The notes under the pieces are model-generated. The model was not told the origin of the DNA and ran no database searches. It saw nothing but the letters and a program-made list of their open reading frames with translations. From UBA4644 sp900555855 (GTDB taxonomy: Bacteria; Bacillota; Clostridia; Oscillospirales; Butyricicoccaceae), in NCBI GenBank assembly GCA_052289195.1, contig DAWAJD010000023.1, forward strand, positions 1 through 33,722: DNA of 33,722 bases, read 5' to 3'. The translations under genes were made by a program, and so were the position numbers. This document shows, in pieces, positions 22,525 to 33,722 of the stretch (positions within the stretch are counted from its first letter, which is position 1; each line of letters begins with the position of its first letter).

Positions 22525-23544
22525 ATGGACAGTGACAGTTGGTTGTTATATGTCCTGTTCTTTGCCCTGATCCTGGGCGGCGGTTATTTCGCCAGCACAG
22601 AGATCGCGTTCGCTTCCGCCAACAAGATCCGCTTGAAGACCCAGGCGGAAACGGGCGACCGCCGTGCAAAGACCGCGATCTACATTTCCGAGCATTTTGA
22701 AAAAGCGCTTACGACCCTGCTCATCGGCAACAACATCATGCACATCGGCTGCTCCTCTCTGGCTACCGTGCTGGCCACCCACCTCTGGGGCCCGTCCTCT
22801 GTGGGCGCAGTCACCGTCGTTGTCACGGTGATCGTCTTTTTTGTCAGCGAGATGCTCCCGAAAAGCTATGCCCGCAGCCACGCAGACCAGGTGGTCCTGG
22901 CCTTTTCCGGTTCCCTGCGCTTTCTGATGCGGGTGCTGACGCCCTTCGCCTGGGTGTTCAACCAGATCTCCCTGTTCGTCTCCCGGCTGTTTGGCGCAAA
23001 CAAGGCCCCCTCCTATACGGAAGCGGAGCTGGAATATGTTTTGGAAAATGCGCAGGATTCCGCCGACATCCGGCAGGAGCCGGAGACCCGCCTGCTTTCT
23101 GCCGCCGTGGCCTTTGACCACATCCCGGCCCGGCAGGTGATGCAGCCGGCGGAGAAGATGGAGGCGCTGCCGCTGGACATCGGTACGGCCCAGCTGGCCG
23201 CCTACATCAAGACCCATCGTCATTCCCGCATCCCCATCTACCGGAACGATCCGGATCATATCATCGGCATTCTGCACATTCGGGATTTCCTGCGGGTCTA
23301 TCTCCGTCAGGGAGAAAAGACGCGTCTGCGGGCGCTGCTCAATCCACCTGTCTTTGTGGCGCCGGAGGCCCCCATCGACGAGGTCCTGCGGCAGATGAGC
23401 AGCCAGCGGAACCATCTGGCCATCGTGCAAGACGCCCGGCACAAGACGCTGGGCCTGATAACAGTGGAGGATATTCTGGAGGAGCTGGTGGGCGATATTC
23501 AGGATGAAGAAGACGATGAGGGGACGGTGAACACCCATGCGTGA
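22525..23544 (+). CDS. CNNM/CBS-domain protein lacking the CorC_HlyC domain (copy 2)
   Basis: A 339-residue protein with an N-terminal CNNM (DUF21) domain (GGGYFASTEIAFASANKIRL, LIGNNIMHIGCSSLATVLAT) and a CBS pair ending in TVEDILEELVGDIQDEEDD. It stops there, without the C-terminal CorC_HlyC domain present in copies 1 and 3. The sequence runs through an intact stop with no sign of frameshift, so the shorter form seems real. An AAGGAG site lies 13 bases before the ATG; an in-frame TAA just upstream rules out an earlier start. It overlaps copy 3 by 8 bases, suggesting coupled translation and perhaps a heteromer. Confidence 0.9.
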   Translation: MDSDSWLLYVLFFALILGGGYFASTEIAFASANKIRLKTQAETGDRRAKTAIYISEHFEKALTTLLIGNNIMHIGCSSLATVLATHLWGPSSVGAVTVVVTVIVFFVSEMLPKSYARSHADQVVLAFSGSLRFLMRVLTPFAWVFNQISLFVSRLFGANKAPSYTEAELEYVLENAQDSADIRQEPETRLLSAAVAFDHIPARQVMQPAEKMEALPLDIGTAQLAAYIKTHRHSRIPIYRNDPDHIIGILHIRDFLRVYLRQGEKTRLRALLNPPVFVAPEAPIDEVLRQMSSQRNHLAIVQDARHKTLGLITVEDILEELVGDIQDEEDDEGTVNTHA

Positions 23545-24808
23545 GCTGCTTCCCTATCTCGGAATCGTGATTCTGATCGCGTTTTCTGCCTTTTTCTCCG
23601 GCTCAGAAATCGCGTTTGCCTCCGTCAACACCCTTCGGCTGCAAAGCAAAGCAGATAAAGGCAGTAAGCCCGCCCAGGTGGCCTACTATATTTGCCAGCA
23701 GTATGATAAAGCCCTCTGTACCATTCTTATCGGCAATAATTTGGTCAATATCGCTTCCTCATCGCTTGCGACTGTCATTGCGCTGCAGCTGGTGGGCGAC
23801 AGCGGCGCCATCTATGCCACTGGCGTCATGACTGTTTTGATCCTTACCTTCGGTGAGATCATGCCAAAAATCGTGGCAAAGGATCAGAGCGACGGCTTTG
23901 TTCTGCTGGTTTCCTATCCCCTGCGGCTGCTGATGCTTGTTACCAAGCCTCTGGTCATCGCCATCACCTGGCTCCTGAACCAGATCGCCAAGCTCTGGGG
24001 CGGAACGCCGGCGCCGGATCCCATGACCGCCGACGAGCTGATGACCATGATCGAGACCGTGGAGGACGAGGGTGTCATTGATGAAGACCGCTCCGACCTG
24101 CTGCAGTCGGCTGTCAGCTTCGGCGAGACGACCGTGGAGCAGGTGCTCACGCCCCGGGTGGATCTGGTGGCCATCGACCTGCAGGACAGCCGGGAAGACA
24201 TCCTGCACACCATGGAGACCTCCCGCTTTTCCCGGATCCCGGTCTATGAGGAAGACATTGATTCCATTCAGGGGATCCTGTATCTGAACCACGCCTACCG
24301 CGTCCTCGCAGACGCGCCGGACACGCCCATTCGGGATCTGCTGCTGCCTGCCGTTTTTCTGCACCGGAGCACCCGGCTTCCCATCGCCATGCGGGAGCTG
24401 CGCAGCCGCCGCCTGCAGATGGCCGTTGTGCTGGATGATTTTGGCGGGACCTGCGGCGTCGTGACGCTGGAGGACATTCTGGAAGAGATCGTCGGCGACA
24501 TCTGGGACGAAAACGACACCATCGAAGAGGATTTCTGCCAGCTGGATGAAACGCATTTCCGGCTCAGCGGAAGCGTCAGTCTGGATGATCTGCTGTGGGA
24601 GGCCGATCTGGAGCAATTTGAGGATGAGTTTGACAGCACTACCGTCGGCGGCTGGATCACCGAGCTCAACGGCGGCTTCCCCACGCTGGGACAGGAGCTC
24701 GTCTGGAAAAACCTCCGCCTGAAGGTGGACGCGCTGGACGACCGGCGTGTGCTGCAGGTGTCTGTGGAGATCCTGCCAAAGCAGGAGGAAGCGGAGGACG
24801 AGGATTAA
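23537..24808 (+). CDS. CNNM/CBS-domain transporter, full length (copy 3)
   Basis: A 423-residue protein with a CNNM domain (SAFFSGSEIAFASVNTLRL, LIGNNLVNIASSSLATVIAL), a CBS pair (RIPVYEEDIDSIQGILYLNH, CGVVTLEDILEEIVGDIWDE) and a CorC_HlyC C-terminal domain (STTVGGWITELNGGFPTLGQ). The N-termini of copies 2 and 3 resemble each other (FASTEIAFASANKIRL, FSGSEIAFASVNTLRL) more than copy 1, which points to a tandem duplication. Likely role: divalent cation (Mg2+) transport or homeostasis, by family. Its ATG sits inside ATGCGTGA with the copy 2 stop. A strong terminator follows. Confidence 0.92.
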   Translation: MRELLPYLGIVILIAFSAFFSGSEIAFASVNTLRLQSKADKGSKPAQVAYYICQQYDKALCTILIGNNLVNIASSSLATVIALQLVGDSGAIYATGVMTVLILTFGEIMPKIVAKDQSDGFVLLVSYPLRLLMLVTKPLVIAITWLLNQIAKLWGGTPAPDPMTADELMTMIETVEDEGVIDEDRSDLLQSAVSFGETTVEQVLTPRVDLVAIDLQDSREDILHTMETSRFSRIPVYEEDIDSIQGILYLNHAYRVLADAPDTPIRDLLLPAVFLHRSTRLPIAMRELRSRRLQMAVVLDDFGGTCGVVTLEDILEEIVGDIWDENDTIEEDFCQLDETHFRLSGSVSLDDLLWEADLEQFEDEFDSTTVGGWITELNGGFPTLGQELVWKNLRLKVDALDDRRVLQVSVEILPKQEEAEDED

Positions 24809-24844
24809 GCCATCCTCCTCCCCTGCCGTTCTTTATCAAATCAG

Positions 24845-24873
24845 GCCCGGAGCGCTTTGCTCCGGGCTTTTTT
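24845..24873 (+). terminator. Terminator of the CNNM 2-3 unit
   Basis: GCCCGGAGC pairs with GCTCCGGGC (9 bp, 5-base loop), followed by six T. Confidence 0.93.
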
Positions 24874-24903
24874 GCGCCCTCTTCCCCGGCGTGCGCCGGC
24901 ACG

Positions 24904-24937
24904 AAAAAAGCCCCTTGCCTTTGCGGCAAGGGGCTTT
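24904..24937 (-). terminator. Terminator of tuf
   Basis: On the minus strand AAAGCCCCTTGCC pairs with GGCAAGGGGCTTT (13 bp) and continues into a T run. It starts 33 bases after the tuf stop. Confidence 0.93.
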
Positions 24938-24970
24938 GGCATTCAGAAAGAACCGAACGCGATTCGTTGA

Positions 24971-26173
24971 TTATTCGTCGACCTCGATAACGACGCCGGA
25001 ACCAACAGTACGGCCGCCTTCACGGATAGCGAAGCGCAGACCCTTTTCAATGGCGATGGGGGTGATCAGTTCGACCTTCATGTCGACATTATCACCGGGC
25101 ATGCACATCTCAACGCCGTCGGGCAGAGTGATGACGCCGGTAACATCGGTGGTACGGAAGTAGAACTGGGGACGATAGTTATTGAAGAAGGGGGTATGAC
25201 GGCCGCCCTCGTCCTTGGACAGAACATAGACCTGGCCAACGAACTTGGTGTGGGGCTTGATGGAGCCGGGCTTAGCCAGAACCTGGCCGCGCTCCACATC
25301 GGTCTTGTTGATACCACGCAGCAGAGTGCCGATGTTGTCGCCGGCCTCAGCGTAGTCCAGCAGCTTGCGGAACATTTCGATACCGGTGACGACGGTCTTG
25401 CGGGGAGCATCCATCAGGCCGACGATCTCGACTTCGTCGGACATCTTCAGAACGCCGCGCTCCACACGGCCAGTGGCGACGGTGCCGCGGCCAGTGATGG
25501 TGAAGACATCTTCCACGGGCATCAGGAAGGGCATATCGGCCTTACGGTCGGGCGTGGGGATCCAGCTGTCAACGGCGTCCATGAGCTCCTTGATGCAGGC
25601 ATACTCGGGAGCGTTGGGATCGGTAGACTCAGAAACCAGAGCGTTCAGAGCGCTGCCGCGGATGATGGGCGTATCGTCGCCGGGGAAGCCATAGGAGCTC
25701 AGCAGCTCGCGGACTTCCATCTCGACCAGCTCCAGCAGCTCTTCGTCGTCGACCTGATCGCACTTGTTCAGGAAGACCAGAACAGAGGGCACGTTCACCT
25801 GACGGGCCAGCAGCAGGTGCTCACGCGTCTGAGCCATGGGGCCGTCGGAGGCAGCGATGACCAGGATAGCGCCGTCCATCTGAGCGGCACCGGTGATCAT
25901 GTTCTTGATATAGTCGGCATGGCCCGGGCAGTCAACATGGGCATAGTGCCGCTTATCGGTCTCATACTCAACGTGAGCGGTGTTGATCGTGATACCACGA
26001 GCCTTCTCTTCGGGAGCCTTGTCGATGGCGTCATAAGCCTCGAACTGGGCCTTGCCCTGAAGGGACAGCCACTTGGTGATCGCAGCGGTCAGCGTGGTCT
26101 TGCCGTGGTCAACATGGCCAATGGTGCCGATGTTAACATGGGGTTTCGTTCTTTCGAATTTTGCCTTTGCCAT
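24971..26173 (-). CDS. tuf: Translation elongation factor Tu
   Basis: A 400-residue EF-Tu, which carries aminoacyl-tRNA to the ribosome. GTPase motifs are GHVDHGKTTL (G1), RGITI (G2), DCPGHADY (G3), NKCD (G4) and the G5 SAL region; domains 2 and 3 follow in usual order. AAGGAGG precedes the ATG. It lies 107 bp after fusA on the same strand and has its own promoter inside that gap, as well as a strong terminator. Length and sequence are normal. Confidence 0.99.
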   Translation of the reverse strand: MAKAKFERTKPHVNIGTIGHVDHGKTTLTAAITKWLSLQGKAQFEAYDAIDKAPEEKARGITINTAHVEYETDKRHYAHVDCPGHADYIKNMITGAAQMDGAILVIAASDGPMAQTREHLLLARQVNVPSVLVFLNKCDQVDDEELLELVEMEVRELLSSYGFPGDDTPIIRGSALNALVSESTDPNAPEYACIKELMDAVDSWIPTPDRKADMPFLMPVEDVFTITGRGTVATGRVERGVLKMSDEVEIVGLMDAPRKTVVTGIEMFRKLLDYAEAGDNIGTLLRGINKTDVERGQVLAKPGSIKPHTKFVGQVYVLSKDEGGRHTPFFNNYRPQFYFRTTDVTGVITLPDGVEMCMPGDNVDMKVELITPIAIEKGLRFAIREGGRTVGSGVVIEVDE

Positions 26174-26216
26174 GGTGAATTTCCTCCTTGTATTTTACAA
26201 ATCATTGGGTTCTCGA

Positions 26217-26266
26217 TTTTCACAGCATTTCGAGCTTATTTTATAAGAAACTGTGAAAAAATGCAA
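26217..26266 (-). promoter_or_regulatory. Promoter of tuf with a 9-bp inverted repeat
   Basis: Minus strand: -35 TTGCAT (26266-26261), 17-bp spacer, -10 TAAAAT (26243-26238). TTTTCACAG (26259-26251) and CTGTGAAAA (26225-26217) form a perfect inverted repeat around the -10. Confidence 0.75.
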
Positions 26267-26280
26267 TAGCTTTTCAGGAT

Positions 26281-28350
26281 TTACTTGTTTTTCGCCAGCT
26301 TTTCCTGAATGGACTTGGGGACCTCGGTATAATGGCTGGGCTCCATGGTATACTGGCCGCGGCCCTGCGTACGGGAACGCAGATCCGTGGCGTAGCCAAA
26401 CATTTCGCTCAGCGGCACAAAGGCGTCGATCTGCTGGGCAGCGCCCCGGGCTTCCATGCCCTGGATCTGGCCGCGGCGGGAGTTCAGATCGCCGATAACA
26501 TCGCCCATATAGGTCTCGGGGACGATGACGGAGACCTTCATGATGGGCTCCATCAGCACAGGATCCGCCTCGCGCATGGCCTCCTTAAAAGCCATGGAGC
26601 CGGCGATCTTAAATGCCATTTCGGAGGAGTCGACCTCATGATAAGAGCCGTCGTAGAGCGTGACCTTCACATCCACCACGGGATAGCCGGCCAGCACGCC
26701 GCTCTGCATGGCGCCCTGAATACCGGCATCCACCGCAGGAATATATTCCTTGGGGATGGAGCCGCCCACGGTGCCGTTGATGAACTCATAGCCCTTGCCG
26801 GATTCATTGGGCTCCAGCGTGATCTTCACATGGGCATACTGACCGGAGCCGCCGGTCTGACGCTTATACTTGGTCTCGTGGTTGACCTTCTTCCGGATGG
26901 TCTCCTTATAGGCCACCTGAGGCGCGCCCACATTGGCTTCCACCTTGAACTCGCGCAGCAGGCGGTCCACGATGATCTCCAGATGCAGCTCGCCCATGCC
27001 GGCGATGATGGTCTGGCCGGTGTCGGCGTCCGTATAGGTGCGGAAGGTGGGGTCTTCCTCTGCCAGCTTGGCCAGCGCCAGGCCCATCTTTTCCTGACCG
27101 GCCTTGGTCTTCGGCTCGATGGCCACGCGGATGACCGGCTCAGGGAAGTCCATGGATTCCAGGATGATGGGATGATCGGCGTCGCACAGGGTATCGCCGG
27201 TGGTGGTGTTTTTCAGGCCGACCACGGCGGCGATATCACCGGAATACGCCATGTCGATATCTTCCCGGTGATTGGCGTGCATCAGCAGGATGCGGCCGAA
27301 GCGCTCCCGCTGGTGCTTGACAGAGTTGATGGCGGTGGTGCCGGCTGCGATCGTACCGAAATAGACCCGGAAGAAGCACAGCTTGCCCACATAGGGATCG
27401 GTCATGATCTTAAAGGCCAGCGCGGAGAAGGGCTCGTCATCGGAAGGATGGCGGACCTCCGGCTCGTCGGTATCGGGATTGATGCCTTCGATGGCCTTCT
27501 TGTCCAGCGGAGAAGGCATGAAATCCACAATGGCATCCAGCAGCTTCTGAACGCCCTTGTTGCGGTAAGAGGTGCCGCAGACGACGGGAACGATCTTGAC
27601 GGCGATGGTGGCGGCCCGGAGCGCCTTTTTGATGCTCTCGGCCGAGATCTCCTCGCCCTCCAGATATTTGTTCATGATCTCGTCGTCATATTCGGAAATG
27701 GCTTCCAGCATCTTCTCACGGTATTCCTGAGCAAGATCGGCCATGTCCTCGGGGATCTCTTCCACGCGCATATCCTTGCCCAGCTCGTCGTAATAGACAT
27801 CCGCCTTCATTTCCACCAGGTCGATGATCCCCCGGAAGGTATCTTCGGCGCCGATGGGCAGCTGGATGGGCACGGGGATGCATTTCAGGCGGTCTTCCAT
27901 CATATGGATGACATTGAAGAAGTCGGCGCCCATGATATCCATCTTATTGACATATACCATGCGGGGGACGCCATACTTGTCAGCCTGATGCCACACAGTC
28001 TCCGACTGAGGCTCGACGCCTCCCTTGGCACACAGGACGGTCACGGAGCCGTCCAGGACACGCAGAGAACGCTCCACCTCAACGGTGAAGTCCACATGAC
28101 CGGGAGTGTCGATAATATTGATGCGATGCTTTTTCCATGCACAGGTGGTGGCGGCAGAAGTGATGGTGATACCTCTCTCCTGCTCCTGCTCCATCCAGTC
28201 CATGGTTGCAGAGCCGTCATGTGTCTCGCCCAATTTATGATTCTTACCGGTATAGAACAGGATACGCTCGGTGGTGGTAGTCTTACCAGCATCGATATGC
28301 GCCATGATACCGATATTGCGAGTCAGCTCCAAAGGATACTGCCTTGGCAT
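26281..28350 (-). CDS. fusA: Translation elongation factor G
   Basis: A 689-residue EF-G, the ribosomal translocase GTPase. It shows AHIDAGKTTTT (G1), RGITI (G2), DTPGHVDF (G3) and NKMD (G4), then domains II to V in full. The sequence contains the usual YKRQTGGSGQYAHVKI segment of domain IV. Length matches bacterial EF-G1. AAAGGAGA precedes the ATG. It follows rpsG by 45 bp in the str operon order. Confidence 0.99.
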   Translation of the reverse strand: MPRQYPLELTRNIGIMAHIDAGKTTTTERILFYTGKNHKLGETHDGSATMDWMEQEQERGITITSAATTCAWKKHRINIIDTPGHVDFTVEVERSLRVLDGSVTVLCAKGGVEPQSETVWHQADKYGVPRMVYVNKMDIMGADFFNVIHMMEDRLKCIPVPIQLPIGAEDTFRGIIDLVEMKADVYYDELGKDMRVEEIPEDMADLAQEYREKMLEAISEYDDEIMNKYLEGEEISAESIKKALRAATIAVKIVPVVCGTSYRNKGVQKLLDAIVDFMPSPLDKKAIEGINPDTDEPEVRHPSDDEPFSALAFKIMTDPYVGKLCFFRVYFGTIAAGTTAINSVKHQRERFGRILLMHANHREDIDMAYSGDIAAVVGLKNTTTGDTLCDADHPIILESMDFPEPVIRVAIEPKTKAGQEKMGLALAKLAEEDPTFRTYTDADTGQTIIAGMGELHLEIIVDRLLREFKVEANVGAPQVAYKETIRKKVNHETKYKRQTGGSGQYAHVKITLEPNESGKGYEFINGTVGGSIPKEYIPAVDAGIQGAMQSGVLAGYPVVDVKVTLYDGSYHEVDSSEMAFKIAGSMAFKEAMREADPVLMEPIMKVSVIVPETYMGDVIGDLNSRRGQIQGMEARGAAQQIDAFVPLSEMFGYATDLRSRTQGRGQYTMEPSHYTEVPKSIQEKLAKNK

Positions 28351-28395
28351 CTGCTATCTCCTTTCCATTGGATGAATGATGGTGCTTCCGCCGGA

Positions 28396-28866
28396 TTACC
28401 AGCGGAAGTGGGCGAAGGCCTTGTTGGCCTCAGCCATCTTATGGACATCGTCGCGCTTCTTGACGGCGCCGCCGGTGCTGTTCATGGCGTCCATGATCTC
28501 GCCGGCCAGGCGCTCTTTCATCGTCTTTTCGCTGCGACCGCGGGCATAGCTGGTGATCCAGCGCAGACCCAGGGTCTGACGGCGGTCGGGACGAACATCC
28601 ATCGGCACCTGATAGTTGGAGCCGCCCACGCGGCGGGACTTGACCTCCAGAACGGGCATGACATTCTCCATGGCCGTCTCAAAGGCTTCGCAGGGGTCTT
28701 TACCGGTTTTTTCCTTAACAATATCAAAAGCGCCGTAGACGATCTGCTGAGCAACGCCCTTCTTGCCGTCCAGCATGATATTGTTGATAAGCTTGGTCAC
28801 CAGTTTCGAATTGTAAAGCGGGTCCGGAAGGACATCCCGCTTCGGAACATTTCCTCTTCTGGGCAC
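28396..28866 (-). CDS. rpsG: 30S ribosomal protein S7
   Basis: A 156-residue S7, a 16S rRNA-binding assembly protein of the small subunit head. The start is a GTG (VPRRGNVPKRDVLPDPLYNS), because GGAGG lies 8 bases upstream and length and N-terminus then match the family; a longer frame from 28884 is not supported. It ends with the conserved HKMAEANKAFAHFRW. Between rpsL and rpsG the leader is about 160 bases, longer than usual in this operon. Confidence 0.98.
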   Translation of the reverse strand: MPRRGNVPKRDVLPDPLYNSKLVTKLINNIMLDGKKGVAQQIVYGAFDIVKEKTGKDPCEAFETAMENVMPVLEVKSRRVGGSNYQVPMDVRPDRRQTLGLRWITSYARGRSEKTMKERLAGEIMDAMNSTGGAVKKRDDVHKMAEANKAFAHFRW

Positions 28867-29025
28867 TTTGCTTCCCTCCTTCATGAAAAAATGATTTCAC
28901 AGGTACTCAAAAGCGCATTGTGCTTCTGTCAGCGCCATAGAACGGGAAAATCTTATAAATAAGAAATACCGTCCAAAGCGTCTGCTTTGCTTATGCTTTT
29001 TTACCTTTGCGGCTTAAACAAAGGC

Positions 29026-29454
29026 TTATTTACCAGCCTTGCCAGCCTTGGGTCTCTTTGCGCCGTACTTGGAACGACCCTGCATACGGCCGGAAACACC
29101 CTGGGTGTCCAGAGTGCCGCGGATGATGTGGTAACGCACACCGGGCAGGTCCTTGACACGGCCGCCGCGGACCATGACCACAGAGTGCTCCTGCAGGTTA
29201 TGGCCGACGCCGGGGATATAGCCCCAGACCTCCATGCCGTTGGTCAGGCGAACACGGGCGACTTTCCGCAGAGCGGAGTTCGGCTTCTTGGGAGTCATGG
29301 TCTTGACGGTGGTGCAGACGCCGCGCTTCTGGGGAGAAGCCAGGTCGATGGACTCCTTCTTCTTGGAGTTGAAGCCCTTCTGCAGAGCCGGCGCGGTAGA
29401 CTTGTAAGAAACCTGCTCTCTGCCCTTTCTTACCAACTGGTTAAATGTAGGCAT
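29026..29454 (-). CDS. rpsL: 30S ribosomal protein S12
   Basis: A 142-residue S12 of the decoding centre. The streptomycin-region loop TPKKPNSALRK (about residues 54-64) keeps wild-type lysines, and the second loop GGRVKDLPGVRYH is also unaltered. So no classic resistance substitution is visible. It has the Firmicutes-type insertion before SPQKRGVC. It starts after AAGGAGG. It follows rpoC with its own promoter; the L7Ae-type gene found here in some Firmicutes is absent. Confidence 0.98.
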   Translation of the reverse strand: MPTFNQLVRKGREQVSYKSTAPALQKGFNSKKKESIDLASPQKRGVCTTVKTMTPKKPNSALRKVARVRLTNGMEVWGYIPGVGHNLQEHSVVMVRGGRVKDLPGVRYHIIRGTLDTQGVSGRMQGRSKYGAKRPKAGKAGK

Positions 29455-29490
29455 TGACGATATTCCTCCTTCTTCAAGATTTCTATCTGA

Positions 29491-29516
29491 CCTCTCCCCG
29501 GAGATCCGGGGAGAGG
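29491..29516 (-). promoter_or_regulatory. GC-rich hairpin in the rpsL leader
   Basis: CCTCTCCCCGG pairs perfectly with CCGGGGAGAGG around ATCT (11 bp). It lies in the rpsL 5' leader with no T run after it, so it is not a simple terminator. It may stabilise the transcript or act in ribosomal-protein feedback. Confidence 0.65.
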
Positions 29517-29610
29517 GAATAGACCGCAGTCTCGCAAGATCCCTGCCCTTTCCGCCGGATCTTCCGGGAAAAAGGACGCAAAAATAGCGCAGAAATCTCG
29601 CAACTTGTAT

Positions 29611-29631
29611 ATTATACTTTACTTTTCCCGA

Positions 29632-29639
<8 letters not shown>
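29611..29639 (-). promoter_or_regulatory. Promoter of rpsL-rpsG-fusA
   Basis: Minus strand: -35 TTGACT (29639-29634), 17-bp spacer, -10 TATAAT (29616-29611). The -35 overlaps the last codon and stop of rpoC. The leader to rpsL is about 150 bases. Confidence 0.85.
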
Positions 29640-33213
<3,574 letters not shown>

Positions 33214-33230
33214 TCTTTTCTTCTCCTCTC

Positions 33231-33722
<492 letters not shown>

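Noticed and set aside
24845..24937. Possible repeat array between CNNM copy 3 and tuf
   Set aside because: The two GC-rich hairpins are ordinary convergent terminators of different sequence.
26332..28962. Very long plus-strand reading frame (876 codons) opposite fusA and rpsG
   Set aside because: It is the antisense shadow of GC-rich fusA/rpsG codons; the minus-strand proteins are unmistakable and no ribosome site or family motif is present.
29026..29454. Streptomycin-resistance substitution in S12
   Set aside because: The TPKKPNSALRK and GGRVKDLPG loops are wild type.

Overview
The window looks like chromosomal DNA of a GC-rich, strictly anaerobic Firmicute, most likely a gut Oscillospiraceae/Clostridia member. 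The reasons are the Firmicutes-type rpoB-rpoC-rpsL-rpsG-fusA-tuf order, strong AGGAGG ribosome binding sites, sigma-A promoters with 17-bp spacers, CwlD and RadA, and oxygen-sensitive Fe-S enzymes (a radical SAM protein and a double-cubane-cluster reductase). The family-level placement is inferred from gene content and style, not from a search.

Layout. 1-7.9 kb (minus strand): radical SAM/SPASM-like protein, DUF2238-type membrane protein, TetR regulator, MATE exporter with a long attenuator-like leader, double-cubane-cluster reductase, a small membrane-anchored hypothetical protein and an RlmI-type rRNA methyltransferase. 8.0-9.3 kb (plus): a two-gene unit of an SPFH membrane protein and a ribbon-helix-helix DNA-binding protein. 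9.3-15.6 kb (minus): gdpD-rmuC-tgt-yajC, then a small TIGR04086-type membrane protein, cwlD and radA. A terminator-like hairpin separates yajC from the last three and overlaps the next ribosome binding site. 15.6-24.9 kb is mixed: a CNNM/CBS transporter with a structured leader, an EcsC-like protein, two tRNA-Leu genes, a Type II restriction-modification unit (C5 methyltransferase convergent with controller and endonuclease), a second MATE exporter with a nested leader terminator, and two more overlapping CNNM genes. 24.9-33.7 kb (minus): tuf, fusA, rpsG, rpsL, rpoC and the 3' end of rpoB.

How it works together. The right third is core transcription and translation, with internal promoters ahead of rpsL and tuf. 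The middle is accessory: export, divalent-ion transport and DNA defence, set beside a tRNA pair. The strongest non-coding signal is in the leaders of the two MATE genes. Each has a good promoter, a possible 12-codon reading frame and a terminator hairpin before the gene. The first also has a competing 8-bp pairing. This is the layout of translation-dependent attenuation, as seen for drug-inducible resistance genes. No rRNA, CRISPR array, insertion sequence or transposase was seen.
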